The notes under the pieces: generated by a model
The model's input: the letters and a program-made list of their open reading frames with translations, nothing else
What the model was told of the DNA's origin: nothing
The model's database searches: none
From: Sepioteuthis lessoniana
Taxonomy: Eukaryota; Mollusca; Cephalopoda; Myopsida; Loliginidae
Direction of reading: 5' to 3'
DNA length: 64,000 bases
Assembly: GCA_963585895.1 (NCBI GenBank)
Contig: OY757911.1
Location: 56,313,809-56,377,808, forward strand
Translations under genes and position numbers: made by a program
Shown here: positions 46,700-58,469 of the stretch, piece by piece
Layout of the letters: each line of letters begins with the position of its first letter
Numbering within the stretch: the stretch's first letter is position 1

Positions 46700-47465
46700 G
46701 AAAGGAAAACCTAATCGTCATATTTTATTAGATAATGTAAACACTGTTACTTACTATTTATTTTCACATTTATTTTTGGTGATTCTGATATTAAAAATAC
46801 TGGTTAAAATTAATTAATGAAATTAAAATTTATTAACTCATTATTTATTTATTATTAGTAAAGTATTATCTTAAGAAAATATTTTCTAAACATTTATTGA
46901 ATTACTTAGGAATATGTCATGAGTCGATTGAATTCTAATAGGCAATAAAATCTTCTAGAGCAACCTAATTAAATATACACACATATATGAAAAAAATGAA
47001 AATGTTTTAAAACAGGGATACATATACGCAAAAAACCCAAAACGTGAAATAAATTACAGAAAAAAGAATAAACATATGTAATAGGAAAAAAACTCTAAAA
47101 ATTAAATATTAAAGTTTACTAAATGAATGAAAGTAAAATAAAAAGACTCGAAAAAAATGATGAATGCTATCTATTTTAGAGATTTAAAAATATATCGACC
47201 GACTTACCTATTTCTGTTTTTATTTTCTCATTACTTCGTCTGTCTGCGATAACATTTTCTCAAGATATATTGTATTTGTGGATGTTTATTTCTTTCACTT
47301 TATATATCTGAATGTGATCATACACTTTTTCTAACTCAGACTTTGCCTAATATATTAGTAAATGTACTTTAGATAATCTCATTCTTTCTTTTTTTTTTTT
47401 GCTATTTCCTTGCTGTATTCTTATTGCTTTTAACTTTCTCAAAATATCAAACATATATCGCTAAT
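46700..47465. other. Anonymous very AT-rich DNA, no gene seen
   Basis: GTAAGTCGG on the minus strand (donor-like, near 47,205) without a convincing upstream exon. Confidence 0.4.
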
Positions 47466-47553
47466 GTATATATATATATATATATATATATATGGGGGGG
47501 TGCACAGGTGCATGTACACGGGTGTATGTACACAGTTATATGTACGTGCGTAG

Positions 47554-47604
<51 letters not shown>
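47466..47604. repeat. (TA)n ... (TG)n microsatellite pair with G7 spacer
   Basis: About 13 TA units, GGGGGGG, a 50-bp spacer of GTAC/GTGT motifs, then about 26 TG units. Confidence 0.9.
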
Positions 47605-47606
<2 letters not shown>

Positions 47607-47723
47607 GATTTTTGATTTTGTCAGTTAATATTTAAATGTTTTCCCATTGCTAATTGCTGATACTATTAAGATGAGGCACAAAATTGTTTATCGAATTCTC
47701 AAAGATATCAAAAAGAAAAAAAT

Positions 47724-47724
<1 letters not shown>

Positions 47725-47787
<63 letters not shown>
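47725..47787. repeat. (TA)n microsatellite followed by G run
   Basis: About 30 TA units then AATGGGGGGG. Confidence 0.9.
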
Positions 47788-47789
<2 letters not shown>

Positions 47790-48335
47790 GGGGGGGTTTA
47801 ATTAGATAATTGTGCATTTCTAATTATTAGATACTCTTAAGATGTGCAATGAAATCGTTTCTAAATTTATTAAAAACATTATAATAAAGACGGAGAATTG
47901 TTCATACTTACGGATAATATTTTTGTTTTTTGTCCGGTAAAAATATTCTTTCACTATAGAGTGTCAATATTACTATTTATTAGCATTATAGAAAATTATG
48001 GAATTTATTTGAATATCTTTGCTTGTCATGACTCAATAGATTATATCACAATCTCAGATAATTCCAAAGCATTCTAAAGATTTTAGTAATTCATAGTCAA
48101 TACATAGTGAGTCAGATAACCGAAAAACACGTATAGCAAATTATGAATGTGAGAAGACTAATATAATGTGACTAGGAATGCACCAAACATTTTAAATTTA
48201 TTTTCTTTCAGATGTATCGAGACAATTACCTCGGAAGCTTCCAATCATAGACGGCATACTTTTTTTGAAAATAACCAGAACTTTAGTGGAGAAATCAGAA
48301 ATGAACTAAAGATTTAGATGTAAATTACGAATTCA
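47790..48335. other. Anonymous AT-rich DNA, no gene seen
   Basis: TTTTCTTTCAG at 48,202-48,212 looks like a 3' splice site, but the following sequence has stops in the first dozens of codons. Confidence 0.35.
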
Positions 48336-48339
48336 AATG

Positions 48340-48720
48340 ATCCATAGTTGTGCCACCGCACTTCTTCCCATGCCTCATGAAAAATGCTATAGACTACGGG
48401 GTGAACAAGCCCAAAATAAATGTCACATGTGTTTCTTGAAGACTCAGTTCCCCTCAACATAACCATCGAGACCCACGATTGGTTGTCTAAGAAGTCATAC
48501 GATCATATCACCCAATATAAACTTGTACCCCTGACTTAAAAATCCGGGGCATCAATGTCTGTGGTTTTGGGGATGAACACCGATTGGTCGTGGTCGACAA
48601 ACAATGCAAAAGGCAGGTCGAAGGACATTATCTAGGATCTCTTGACCGGAATAAATGAAAATTACATGATGTTGGCATATATTGGCGTCTAAAGTCGTGT
48701 TGATGTTTTTTTTTTTCTGT
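48340..48720 (-). other. GC-richer pocket with partial open frame (minus strand)
   Basis: The minus frame 48,737-48,552 reads TTLDANICQHHVIFIYSGQE, ILDNVLRPAFCIVCRPRPIG and VHPQNHRH. A second stretch in a shifted frame (CPGFLSQGYKFILGDMIV) follows. It looks like decayed coding DNA. No family recognised. Confidence 0.3.
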
Positions 48721-48883
48721 TTATCTAATTTAAACATGTGTATATATACATATTTTACTTATACCAATTCTATGATTTTTTAATTGTAGCTATTTTGAAT
48801 TTATTTTGTTGAATATATTTATAAAAATGTATTCAATTATATTAACTGTATTTTTATTCAATATTTTTCAATTATACCAATTA

Positions 48884-48920
<37 letters not shown>

Positions 48921-48928
48921 ATTATATA

Positions 48929-48982
<54 letters not shown>
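48884..48982. repeat. Interrupted (TA)n microsatellite
   Basis: TA units broken by three TTA steps. The counterpart at 56,907-56,991 is an unbroken TA run, so the interruptions may be consensus errors. Confidence 0.9.
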
Positions 48983-48984
<2 letters not shown>

Positions 48985-49859
48985 TTATTGTATACAATTT
49001 CTGTTATATCTATTTTTATTGAAAATACTGTTAAAATTATGTAAATTATTAAATATATTTTTTCGTGATTACATTTTCGGAAAGGTATACCATTTTTATA
49101 GAATATACCTAAAATATTTTTCATGAACACATTTTCTGGAAGGTATAACATTTTTATTGAATATCTTTTTTAGGTACATTTTAAAATGATTTCCTTTTGA
49201 ATTATATTTCTTTTTATTTCACAAAATACATGTCTTAGATGAGATTGGATACTTCATCATTGATACCTTTTATACATTGGGTAATTAGGGATTCGTTTGC
49301 AGATTATCCCTCCTTGAAATCAACCAAGTTTGATCATGTCTGCATCCACCATAAGTGTTTTTCAGAAACTATCTTCACCACAAATGATTAAATTCTAAAT
49401 ACCCTCAGTATTTATCTTTTATATGAGTGAATATTATCGACCAGTGTTTCCGTATTGCTAAGAATTTTAGTTACTCAGTTCGTGAGTGAATCAGTTTTCG
49501 TCCCTGACACATATTGAGGCATAGGCGAATTATTATTCTAACGCCTACGGTGTCTTGAAATGAATAAAATTTTCCACTATTTTTTTAATTCAAGTTCTCT
49601 TTTATTCTAATCATTCGTTATTTCTTTTATACAACAACCACTTTGAAAGGGTCTCTGATTTTAAGTTATTTTACGTACTTCATTTCGTTTGTTATTTTCT
49701 GTCAGACCAACGTTTTTTCTTTTTTCTTTTTTTTTTATTTTACTACGCGAGGGGCAAATGAAACATTTTCTGGCAACGTTTAGTCAACTCAGAGTAGACT
49801 CAATAGCGCTTTTTTCTACATTCTAATACTAGATCGTTCAATTTTGTGAATGTTAGCCC

Positions 49860-50445
49860 GTGCGAGTCTTCAATATTCTCTTCCCATAAAACTGTCAAAT
49901 CGCAGACAATCTGCTAGGTAGCGTTTGATAAGATAATCATCGCTGGTCGGGAGAGTTGCTTTGGGACATTTTTCGGGAAATTTTTTTTTTGCGATATCCA
50001 CATTGAAGTTACATTTCTTAGCAGTTGAAATTTTTGTATCTAACTTACTATTAAACAATGTCTTATCTCTGGCTTTTAAAATTTTATATTTTCTCATGAT
50101 ATTATTTACTTCTTTATATTGCTTCCCTTTGCACTTCTGCTATCACACTAAGCACTTGGTCTTGGCTCCAACAGTAACGTCCATCACTCAGTGGCTTACT
50201 ACAATTGCAAAGTTAGTGTTGCAGAACTTCTTTCTTCTAATTAGCTGAAACAATAGATGATCAATCTTGTGCCATTCATGAAGGTATATTGAGTGGCAAC
50301 GTATCGTAATGTTGTTCTTTTGATTGAATTTGATATACGTAGTGAATTCAATAAGTTTTCAAACTTTTCTGTACAGGCATTTAGACTTGTCGTAGATTCT
50401 TGAAAATTCACTATATTATTGCCATACATCTTATGAGATGACAGA
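49860..50445 (-). mobile_element. Unclassified decayed coding stretch (retroelement-like)
   Basis: Minus-strand frames: 50,429-50,241 reads MYGNNIVNFQESTTSLNACT, EKFENLLNSLRISNSI. 50,097-49,870 reads KARDKTLFNSKLDTKISTAK, DDYLIKRYLADCLRF. I associate the NNIVNFQESTT wording with a common cephalopod transposon, but I cannot place it in a named family. 49,000-49,860 is anonymous. Confidence 0.4.
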
Positions 50446-50469
50446 CCAACTTTTATGATTTCAGGTTAA

Positions 50470-51245
50470 ACGAACAGCTACAGCGGCAACTGGAATACAC
50501 CCTACTAAAGCCTGATTGGCACAGCTGGTGAATTCCAAAAATGCAATCTGGACGTGAGTACACTTTAGAAGAACGATATGCAATAAAATTCTGTTTTAAA
50601 CTTGGAATAAAATGCTACAGAAACTTATGGAATGCTTCAGACTGCTTTTGGACCATGTTGCATGAATCGACCATTCAGATTTTGAGTGGCATAAGAGATT
50701 CAAGGAAGGCAGGGAGTCTGTGAGGGATGATGAGAGGTGTGGGAGGAGTAAAGAAGTTAATACACCAGAGTTGATTGGCCAAAGGCTTAGGGTTAGGGTT
50801 ACTATGTTGAGGTTTTAAGGGAGTTCAGGAAAAGATTCCGCCGTCTGAAGAGGCAAGCCCTCTTCAAATCGGGTCAGTGGCATTTCCACCAGGACAATGC
50901 ACCAATCCACATCTCCATCCTTGTCACTGATTATTTGAGCAAGATGGGCATCAAGATAGTTCCTCAGCCTCCCTATAGTCCAGATGTTTTCTCCCTATGA
51001 CTTTTGGTTATTCCCAATGCTTATGAGACAATTGAGGAGATGAAAGAGGCTGTGACGAAGGTCATTGACACGCTCACACAAGAAGACTTCCATGGGGCCT
51101 TCCAGAAGTTGTTGGAACGGTAAAACAAGTGCATTGCAGACGGAGAAGATTACTTTGAAGTGGACTCGAGTTTCATGTGTGTACCATCAATAAAAGTGTC
51201 CATACGAAAAAAGACTGGAAACTTATTTAATGATGCTCGTATTTT
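50470..51245 (+). mobile_element. Mariner element with internal deletion, copy at contig end
   Basis: ATG at 50,541 opens MQSGREYTLEERYAIKFCFK, the N-terminal helix-turn-helix region of a mariner transposase. After a frameshift it reads WHKRFKEGRESVRDDERCGR and SKEVNTPELI. The middle, including the first catalytic aspartate, is missing. Coding resumes with KRQALFKSGQWHFHQDNAPI (second catalytic D). This copy lacks 13 bases at about 51,021 and has one extra T at about 50,990, both relative to the copy at 58,470. The end is ALEKLLERxNKCI-like, with AATAAAAG downstream (51,189). Confidence 0.85.
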
Positions 51246-51249
51246 TAAA

Positions 51250-51600
51250 ATTGTATTCATTTTCTCGAACACATTTGTTTTTAACTATACTTAATTTTTT
51301 TTGAATTTATTAGTTTATTTATTTTATTACAATGAGTAATCATACACCCGAGACGTATGGTATACGTGTAGAAAGATAGGCAAAATATAGCGCTGTTTCA
51401 TCATATCAAAATCAAGTCGATATCAAGATTTAAATATAATATACGACCAAACATCTGTGAAAAAGTAACTACTCATGAGAAAATGAATTGGATCAAAATT
51501 TCCGAGAAAACCAATCAATATAGTCTAACAGAATAAATGTATAGAAATGAGATATTGTTATACATTCATATGCATATACATGCAGAATAATTCACAACGT
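51250..51600. other. Anonymous AT-rich DNA, no gene seen
   Basis: No recognised signal. The flank of the GC-richer block starts near 51,600. Confidence 0.4.
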
Positions 51601-51810
51601 GACAATGATAAAGGACGAGCGAAGGCTTCTTTAGAAAAATATGTACCTCTCACTTTATTGTAAGGGTTCGAAAAGGTTATTCAAGGTTTTATGGTGAGAG
51701 GGACTTGGAGGCAGAACAGAGCTGCAATATATTGACCCCCGCTCTTAATGCCGTCAGCGTTGTGTCTTTCTCGTTCTCCAGGGCTGCTGAACCGGAGGCC
51801 AAGAGCCAGC

Positions 51811-52010
51811 NNNNNNNNNNNNNNNNNNNNNNNNNNNNNNNNNNNNNNNNNNNNNNNNNNNNNNNNNNNNNNNNNNNNNNNNNNNNNNNNNNNNNNNNNN
51901 NNNNNNNNNNNNNNNNNNNNNNNNNNNNNNNNNNNNNNNNNNNNNNNNNNNNNNNNNNNNNNNNNNNNNNNNNNNNNNNNNNNNNNNNNNNNNNNNNNNN
52001 NNNNNNNNNN
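51811..52010. other. Assembly gap (200 N)
   Basis: Exactly 200 unknown bases, a conventional fixed gap size, located precisely between the two copies of the 7.8-kb block. The open frames that cross it are artefacts. Confidence 0.99.
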
Positions 52011-52220
52011 ACCATGCTCATGTTAGAGGGGCTGCGTAAATACGTTTTGACTTTTTTATTTGTTAATATTAGTCTATCGTTGATTGTTTTTTTTCTTCTC
52101 ATCAATAGACTCCACCATTCGAGAAGAGTAGCAGTAATTTCATGGTTGAACTATTTGACCCTGGCCGTTGACTTTTGAAGTTTGTCTTCCCAGCATCCTA
52201 TCTATTCAATTAAATAAAAT

Positions 52221-52372
52221 GATATTTTTGCCAAACAATGGTTATACCAATACTACTCTATGGGCGCACTGAAAGGACGCTGACAAAACGTTTAAAGAAA
52301 AAGCTTGATGGGACCTCAGCAAAAATGCAATGAGTCATATTGAACAAATCTTGGAAGTAGTAGGACTATCAA
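52221..52372 (+). mobile_element. LINE family A fragment (duplicate of 44,178)
   Basis: Same sequence as 44,178-44,325. Confidence 0.75.
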
Positions 52373-52692
52373 TATAGCTTGTCTTTAAAAAAATGTATGC
52401 AGGCATGTTTGCTTCTCAAATATTGTTAAACATTATGGAATTGAAGTAAATCGTTAGCAGAATATTCTTATAATGTAGTTTTATTTTAACTATAGCTAGG
52501 TTTGTAATGGCTGGAAGAGGTGTCATAGTAAAATACCATAGGGCGTTCAAAGAACTAATTTCAAAAACCAATTTGCCTGCTGAACAGAAGCAAGCCCAGC
52601 AGTAGTATAGGTAGCATTTAATATATATTCCATTTCTCATTTTACTATAATCGACACTTCTGAAACAATTCAAGCCAAGACAAATGTACGAA

Positions 52693-52694
<2 letters not shown>

Positions 52695-52763
<69 letters not shown>
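52695..52763. repeat. (TA)n microsatellite (duplicate of 44,652)
   Basis: 8 bp shorter than the first copy. Confidence 0.95.
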
Positions 52764-52765
<2 letters not shown>

Positions 52766-53263
52766 CAATGATCGACTCCCTGGACTATATCTCTACTATC
52801 CGTACCCTATTTCTTTTACTTGATTGAAAACGCCTTCTTTCAATTCCCACCTCTCAGCTTTTGCAATATTTTTCTCCGAACAATACTCTGTTTCATGCTA
52901 CCAACAGAGAAATTTAGTCCAGATCCAATACCACCGATTCCATCAGCCAAACTCAGGCCTAATTTCACTTGGATTAGGTTTTTCCTATATTATCTCCGCT
53001 ATTGTGGCCGACAACAGCTCCAGGCACAAGCGGCATATTTTAGCGTGCACCATTTTCCTTTTGTGTCGACTATATTTACTAAATGAATACTAAACAATTT
53101 TCTCTCGATTCAGAATCGTTATTGCGCGTCTTTCCATGCGAAAATATACTTTAATACTTAGATAAACGAATATTAAAAGAATGAAAAAAAAACGTATAAT
53201 CTTCATAAAGTTATATAAAAGCATATTACGTGAACTAATAATCACTACCTGCGGCTAAAACTA

Positions 53264-53264
53264 G

Positions 53265-53313
<49 letters not shown>
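53264..53313. repeat. (TA)n microsatellite (duplicate of 45,230)
   Basis: 10 bp shorter than the first copy. Confidence 0.95.
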
Positions 53314-53315
<2 letters not shown>

Positions 53316-53316
<1 letters not shown>

Positions 53317-53456
53317 AGGAAATCCTCACGGCGTAATGGTTCATATATGGGATTTGACATCGTAGAAAGTGAGTTTGGAGAACATATACGCTATCATGTT
53401 TGTTTTCAGGTTAAAACTCTTGGAAAACCAAGAAATGACTCATCCATCCCAGCTAT
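53316..53456 (+). repeat. SINE family 2, 5' part (duplicate of 45,290)
   Basis: Same sequence as the first copy. Confidence 0.8.
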
Positions 53457-54028
53457 GTGTCATCTTATCATCATCATCATCATATCGTGCTGGCAGCACG
53501 GATATCCCTGACCCTCTCTCGCCACTCCTTCCTATCGTTCATAGCCCTAGGTAGGTCTTCAGGACAACAACCTGTATCCTCACATAGCTGCTGAATGTAC
53601 GTTCGTGCTGGTCGTCCTGCTTTTGCGCGGCCGTGTGTGGGGATCCATAAGAGTACATCTCTTATGAGTTCATCTCTGCTTCTCCAGCAATGTCCTGCAT
53701 GTCTGGTTCGCCTAACTTGAATAGATTTCGTGATAGGGGGCAGGTGGCCGTACAGTTGGTGTCTTGTGGGGTGTTGCTGCCAGGACTTGTTGAGGATTGC
53801 ACGCAGCATTCTTGTGTAATTGCCATCTAGTTTCTTCTCCAGCCGTTTTGTTAGCGTCCATGTAGTGCATCCATATAGCAGTATCGATGTGACCGCTGCC
53901 TGGAAGAAACTGCGTTTCATTTTATCGGTTAGGTCTGATTTCCATATAGTCGATAGCCTATTGATAGCTGTCCATGCTTTCGTTAACCTCGTTTCGATGT
54001 CCTTTTCGGTTGATTCGACGCTGCTCCC
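53457..54028 (-). mobile_element. LINE family A 3' end, 146-codon frame (duplicate of 45,431)
   Basis: Open frame 53,920-53,480, same translated product as 45,894-45,454, same nesting in the SINE. Confidence 0.92.
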
Positions 54029-54102
54029 AACTATTCTTCTACAAATATATCTTAGACATTATAATCTTTTGAAAGTTTACATTAAAGAAAGAAATCAAAC
54101 AA
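54029..54102 (+). repeat. SINE family 2, 3' part (duplicate of 46,003)
   Basis: Same sequence as the first copy. Confidence 0.7.
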
Positions 54103-54389
54103 AAACATATTGATGAAGTGAATTATTCAATAAATTAACTATTCAAATTTCATCTTTGCGCAATTCAAAGTTTGAATTATCCTTGATATAAACACTAGCC
54201 AAGGTTCAAGAACCCCACCTTCTTTACTATTTACTTCTTTAGTATTCATACTTTTCCTAATGCCTTAAACAATGAAAATTATATTCTGATTCTAAGGTTG
54301 CAACGACCGAGCGAGGGTTCTAAAAGGTAAAACTCTCTTATGAACATGGTTTTGTTCTGTTTCTGAATTATAAATGCTATAATCCCAAA

Positions 54390-54716
54390 TCAAACTCCTT
54401 TTCCATTTTCTATCATGGGACATATCACCAATATCAGCCCGAGCGAATCCGGTTTTGTTTTTATTTCTTGATCCGCATTTTTAACATATTCACAAAAAAG
54501 ACATTTATATAGTGTAGGATCATGTCCGCAGATGTTGAATCCTGGGCCAGATCCACCATGAACATCTATGTTTAACGCCCCACTATTTTTCTCCTGCATT
54601 ATCATAGTTGAATATACTTTTAAAATTGACTTAATTTCAGATTTAGAAGTTGCACTCAAAATATATCTCCATGGATATTCATTGATTTTTTTGAAGCGAC
54701 ACCAAAGAATTAAAAA
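54390..54716 (-). CDS. Unrecognised open frame (duplicate of 46,364)
   Basis: Same frame and sequence as 46,364-46,690. One locus if the duplication is an assembly artefact. Confidence 0.33.
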   Translation of the reverse strand, partial: FLILWCRFKKINEYPWRYILSATSKSEIKSILKVYSTMIMQEKNSGALNIDVHGGSGPGFNICGHDPTLYKCLFCEYVKNADQEIKTKPDSLGLILVICPMIENGKGV

Positions 54717-55491
54717 TTAGTTTATGAAAGGAAAACCTAATCGTCATATTTTATTAGATAATGTAAACACTGTTACTTACTATTTATTTTCACATTTATT
54801 TTTGGTGATTCTGATATTAAAAATACTGGTTAAAATTAATTAATGAAATTAAAATTTATTAACTCATTATTTATTTATTATTAGTAAAGTATTATCTTAA
54901 GAAAATATTTTCTAAACATTTATTGAATTACTTAGGAATATGTCATGAGTCGATTGAATTCTAATAGGCAATAAAATCTTCTAGAGCAACCTAATTAAAT
55001 ATACACACATATATGAAAAAAATGAAAATGTTTTAAAACAGGGATACATATACGCAAAAAACCCAAAACGTGAAATAAATTACAGAAAAAAGAATAAACA
55101 TATGTAATAGGAAAAAAACTCTAAAAATTAAATATTAAAGTTTACTAAATGAATGAAAGTAAAATAAAAAGACTCGAAAAAAATGATGAATGCTATCTAT
55201 TTTAGAGATTTAAAAATATATCGACCGACTTACCTATTTCTGTTTTTATTTTCTCATTACTTCGTCTGTCTGCGATAACATTTTCTCAAGATATATTGTA
55301 TTTGTGGATGTTTATTTCTTTCACTTTATATATCTGAATGTGATCATACACTTTTTCTAACTCAGACTTTGCCTAATATATTAGTAAATGTACTTTAGAT
55401 AATCTCATTCTTTCTTTTTTTTTTTTGCTATTTCCTTGCTGTATTCTTATTGCTTTTAACTTTCTCAAAATATCAAACATATATCGCTAAT

Positions 55492-55579
55492 GTATATATA
55501 TATATATATATATATATATGGGGGGGTGCACAGGTGCATGTACACGGGTGTATGTACACAGTTATATGTACGTGCGTAG

Positions 55580-55630
<51 letters not shown>
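55492..55630. repeat. (TA)n ... (TG)n microsatellite pair (duplicate of 47,466)
   Basis: Same layout including the G run. Confidence 0.9.
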
Positions 55631-55632
<2 letters not shown>

Positions 55633-55749
55633 GATTTTTGATTTTGTCAGTTAATATTTAAATGTTTTCCCATTGCTAATTGCTGATACTATTAAGATGA
55701 GGCACAAAATTGTTTATCGAATTCTCAAAGATATCAAAAAGAAAAAAAT

Positions 55750-55751
<2 letters not shown>

Positions 55752-55812
<61 letters not shown>
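55752..55812. repeat. (TA)n microsatellite (duplicate of 47,725)
   Basis: Ends ATATGGGGGGG; copy 1 has an extra A before TGG. Confidence 0.9.
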
Positions 55813-55814
<2 letters not shown>

Positions 55815-56362
55815 GGGGGTTTAATTAGATAATTGTGCATTTCTAATTATTAGATACTCTTAAGATGTGCAATGAAATCGTTTCTAAATTTATTAAAAAC
55901 ATTATAATAAAGACGGAGAATTGTTCATACTTACGGATAATATTTTTGTTTTTTGTCCGGTAAAAATATTCTTTCACTATAGAGTGTCAATATTACTATT
56001 TATTAGCATTATAGAAAATTATGGAATTTATTTGAATATCTTTGCTTGTCATGACTCAATAGATTATATCACAATCTCAGATAATTCCAAAGCATTCTAA
56101 AGATTTTAGTAATTCATAGTCAATACATAGTGAGTCAGATAACCGAAAAACACGTATAGCAAATTATGAATGTGAGAAGACTAATATAATGTGACTAGGA
56201 ATGCACCAAACATTTTAAATTTATTTTCTTTCAGATGTATCGAGACAATTACCTCGGAAGCTTCCAATCATAGACGGCATACTTTTTTTGAAAATAACCA
56301 GAACTTTAGTGGAGAAATCAGAAATGAACTAAAGATTTAGATGTAAATTACGAATTCAAATG

Positions 56363-56743
56363 ATCCATAGTTGTGCCACCGCACTTCTTCCCATGCCTCA
56401 TGAAAAATGCTATAGACTACGGGGTGAACAAGCCCAAAATAAATGTCACATGTGTTTCTTGAAGACTCAGTTCCCCTCAACATAACCATCGAGACCCACG
56501 ATTGGTTGTCTAAGAAGTCATACGATCATATCACCCAATATAAACTTGTACCCCTGACTTAAAAATCCGGGGCATCAATGTCTGTGGTTTTGGGGATGAA
56601 CACCGATTGGTCGTGGTCGACAAACAATGCAAAAGGCAGGTCGAAGGACATTATCTAGGATCTCTTGACCGGAATAAATGAAAATTACATGATGTTGGCA
56701 TATATTGGCGTCTAAAGTCGTGTTGATGTTTTTTTTTTTCTGT
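56363..56743 (-). other. GC-richer pocket (duplicate of 48,340)
   Basis: Same partial open frame on the minus strand. Confidence 0.3.
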
Positions 56744-56902
56744 TTATCTAATTTAAACATGTGTATATATACATATTTTACTTATACCAATTCTATGATT
56801 TTTTAATTGTAGCTATTTTGAATTTATTTTGTTGAATATATTTATAAAAATGTATTCAATTATATTAACTGTATTTTTATTCAATATTTTTCAATTATAC
56901 CA

Positions 56903-56906
<4 letters not shown>

Positions 56907-56991
<85 letters not shown>
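56907..56991. repeat. (TA)n microsatellite (duplicate of 48,884)
   Basis: Uninterrupted, unlike copy 1. Confidence 0.95.
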
Positions 56992-56992
<1 letters not shown>

Positions 56993-57859
56993 TTATTGTA
57001 TACAATTTCTGTTATATCTATTTTTATTGAAAATACTGTTAAAATTATGTAAATTATTAAATATATTTTTCGTGATTACATTTTCGGAAAGGTATACCAT
57101 TTTTATAGAATATACCTAAAATATTTTTCATGAACACATTTTCTGGAAGGTATAACATTTTTATTGAATATCTTTTTAGGTACATTTTAAAATGATTTCC
57201 TTTTGAATTATATTTCTTTTTATTTCACAAAATACATGTCTTAGATGAGATTGGATACTTCATCATTGATACCTTTTATACATTGGGTAATTAGGGATTC
57301 GTTTGCAGATTATCCCTCCTTGAAATCAACCAAGTTTGATCATGTCTGCATCCACCATAAGTGTTTTTCAGAAACTATCTTCACCACAAATGATTAAATT
57401 CTAAATACCCTCAGTATTTATCTTTTATATGAGTGAATATTATCGACCAGTGTTTCCGTATTGCTAAGAATTTTAGTTACTCAGTCGTGAGTGAATCAGT
57501 TTTCGTCCCTGACACATATTGAGCATAGGCGAATTATTATTCTAACGCCTACGGTGTCTTGAAATGAATAAAATTTTCCACTATTTTTTTAATTCAAGTT
57601 CTCTTTTATTCTAATCATTCGTTATTTCTTTTATACAACAACCACTTTGAAAGGGTCTCTGATTTTAAGTTATTTTACGTACTTCATTTCGTTTGTTATT
57701 TTCTGTCAGACCAACGTTTTTCTTTTTTATTTTTTTTTTATTTTACTACGCGAGGGGCAAATGAAACATTTTCTGGCAACGTTTATCAACTCAGAGTAGA
57801 CTCAATAGCGCTTTTTTCTACATTCTAATACTAGATCGTTCAATTTTGTGAATGTTAGC

Positions 57860-58445
57860 CCGTGCGAGTCTTCAATATTCTCTTCCCATAAAACTGTCAA
57901 ATCGCAGACAATCTGCTAGGTAGCGTTTGATAAGATAATCATCGCTGGTCGGAGAGTTGCTTTGGGACATTTTTCGGGAAATTTTTTTTTTGCGATATCC
58001 ACATTGAAGTTACATTTCTTAGCAGTTGAAATTTTGTATCTAACTTACTATTAAACAATGTCTTATCTCTGGCTTTTAAAATTTTATATTTTCTCATGAT
58101 ATTATTTACTTCTTTATATTGCTTCCCTTTGCACTTCTGCTATCACACTAAGCACTTGGTCTTGGCTCCAACAGTAACGTCCATCACTCAGTGGCTTACT
58201 ACAATTGCAAAGTTAGTGTTGCAGAACTTCTTTCTTCTAATTAGCTGAAACAATAGATGATCAATCTTGTGCCATTCATGAAGGTATATTGAGTGGCAAC
58301 GTATCGTAATGTTGTTCTTTTGATTGAATTTGATATACGTAGTGAATTCAATAAGTTTTCAAACTTTTCTGTACAGGCATTTAGACTTGTCGTAGATTCT
58401 TGAAAATTCACTATATTATTGCCATACATCTTATGAGATGACAGA
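57860..58445 (-). mobile_element. Retroelement-like stretch (duplicate of 49,860)
   Basis: Same frames; single-base differences from copy 1 at homopolymers. Confidence 0.4.
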
Positions 58446-58469
58446 CCAACTTTTATGATTTCAGGTTAA

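Larger units (their letters stand above)
43967..51810. repeat. 7.8-kb duplicated block, copy 1 (ends at assembly gap)
   Basis: Sequence from ACCATGCTCATGTTAGAGGG (43,967) to CCAAGAGCCAGC (51,810) recurs at 52,011-59,821. Differences are microsatellite lengths plus a dozen or so small indels and substitutions, almost all between about 48,880 and 51,030. Copy 1 ends at the last base before the N run. Best read as the 3' end of one contig overlapping the 5' start of the next. Confidence 0.97.

Noticed and set aside
47205-47260. Possible minus-strand exon before GTAAGTCGG
   Set aside because: The open stretch is very short, with a stop just upstream and no acceptor.
50784-50803. TTAGGGTTAGGG telomere-like motif in the mariner (also at 58,784)
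   Set aside because: Only about two units, and it encodes the RLRVRV residues of the transposase in frame; no telomeric array.
51689-52178. Open frames of 92-157 codons across 51,689-52,178
   Set aside because: They run through 200 N and are open only because unknown bases cannot make stops.
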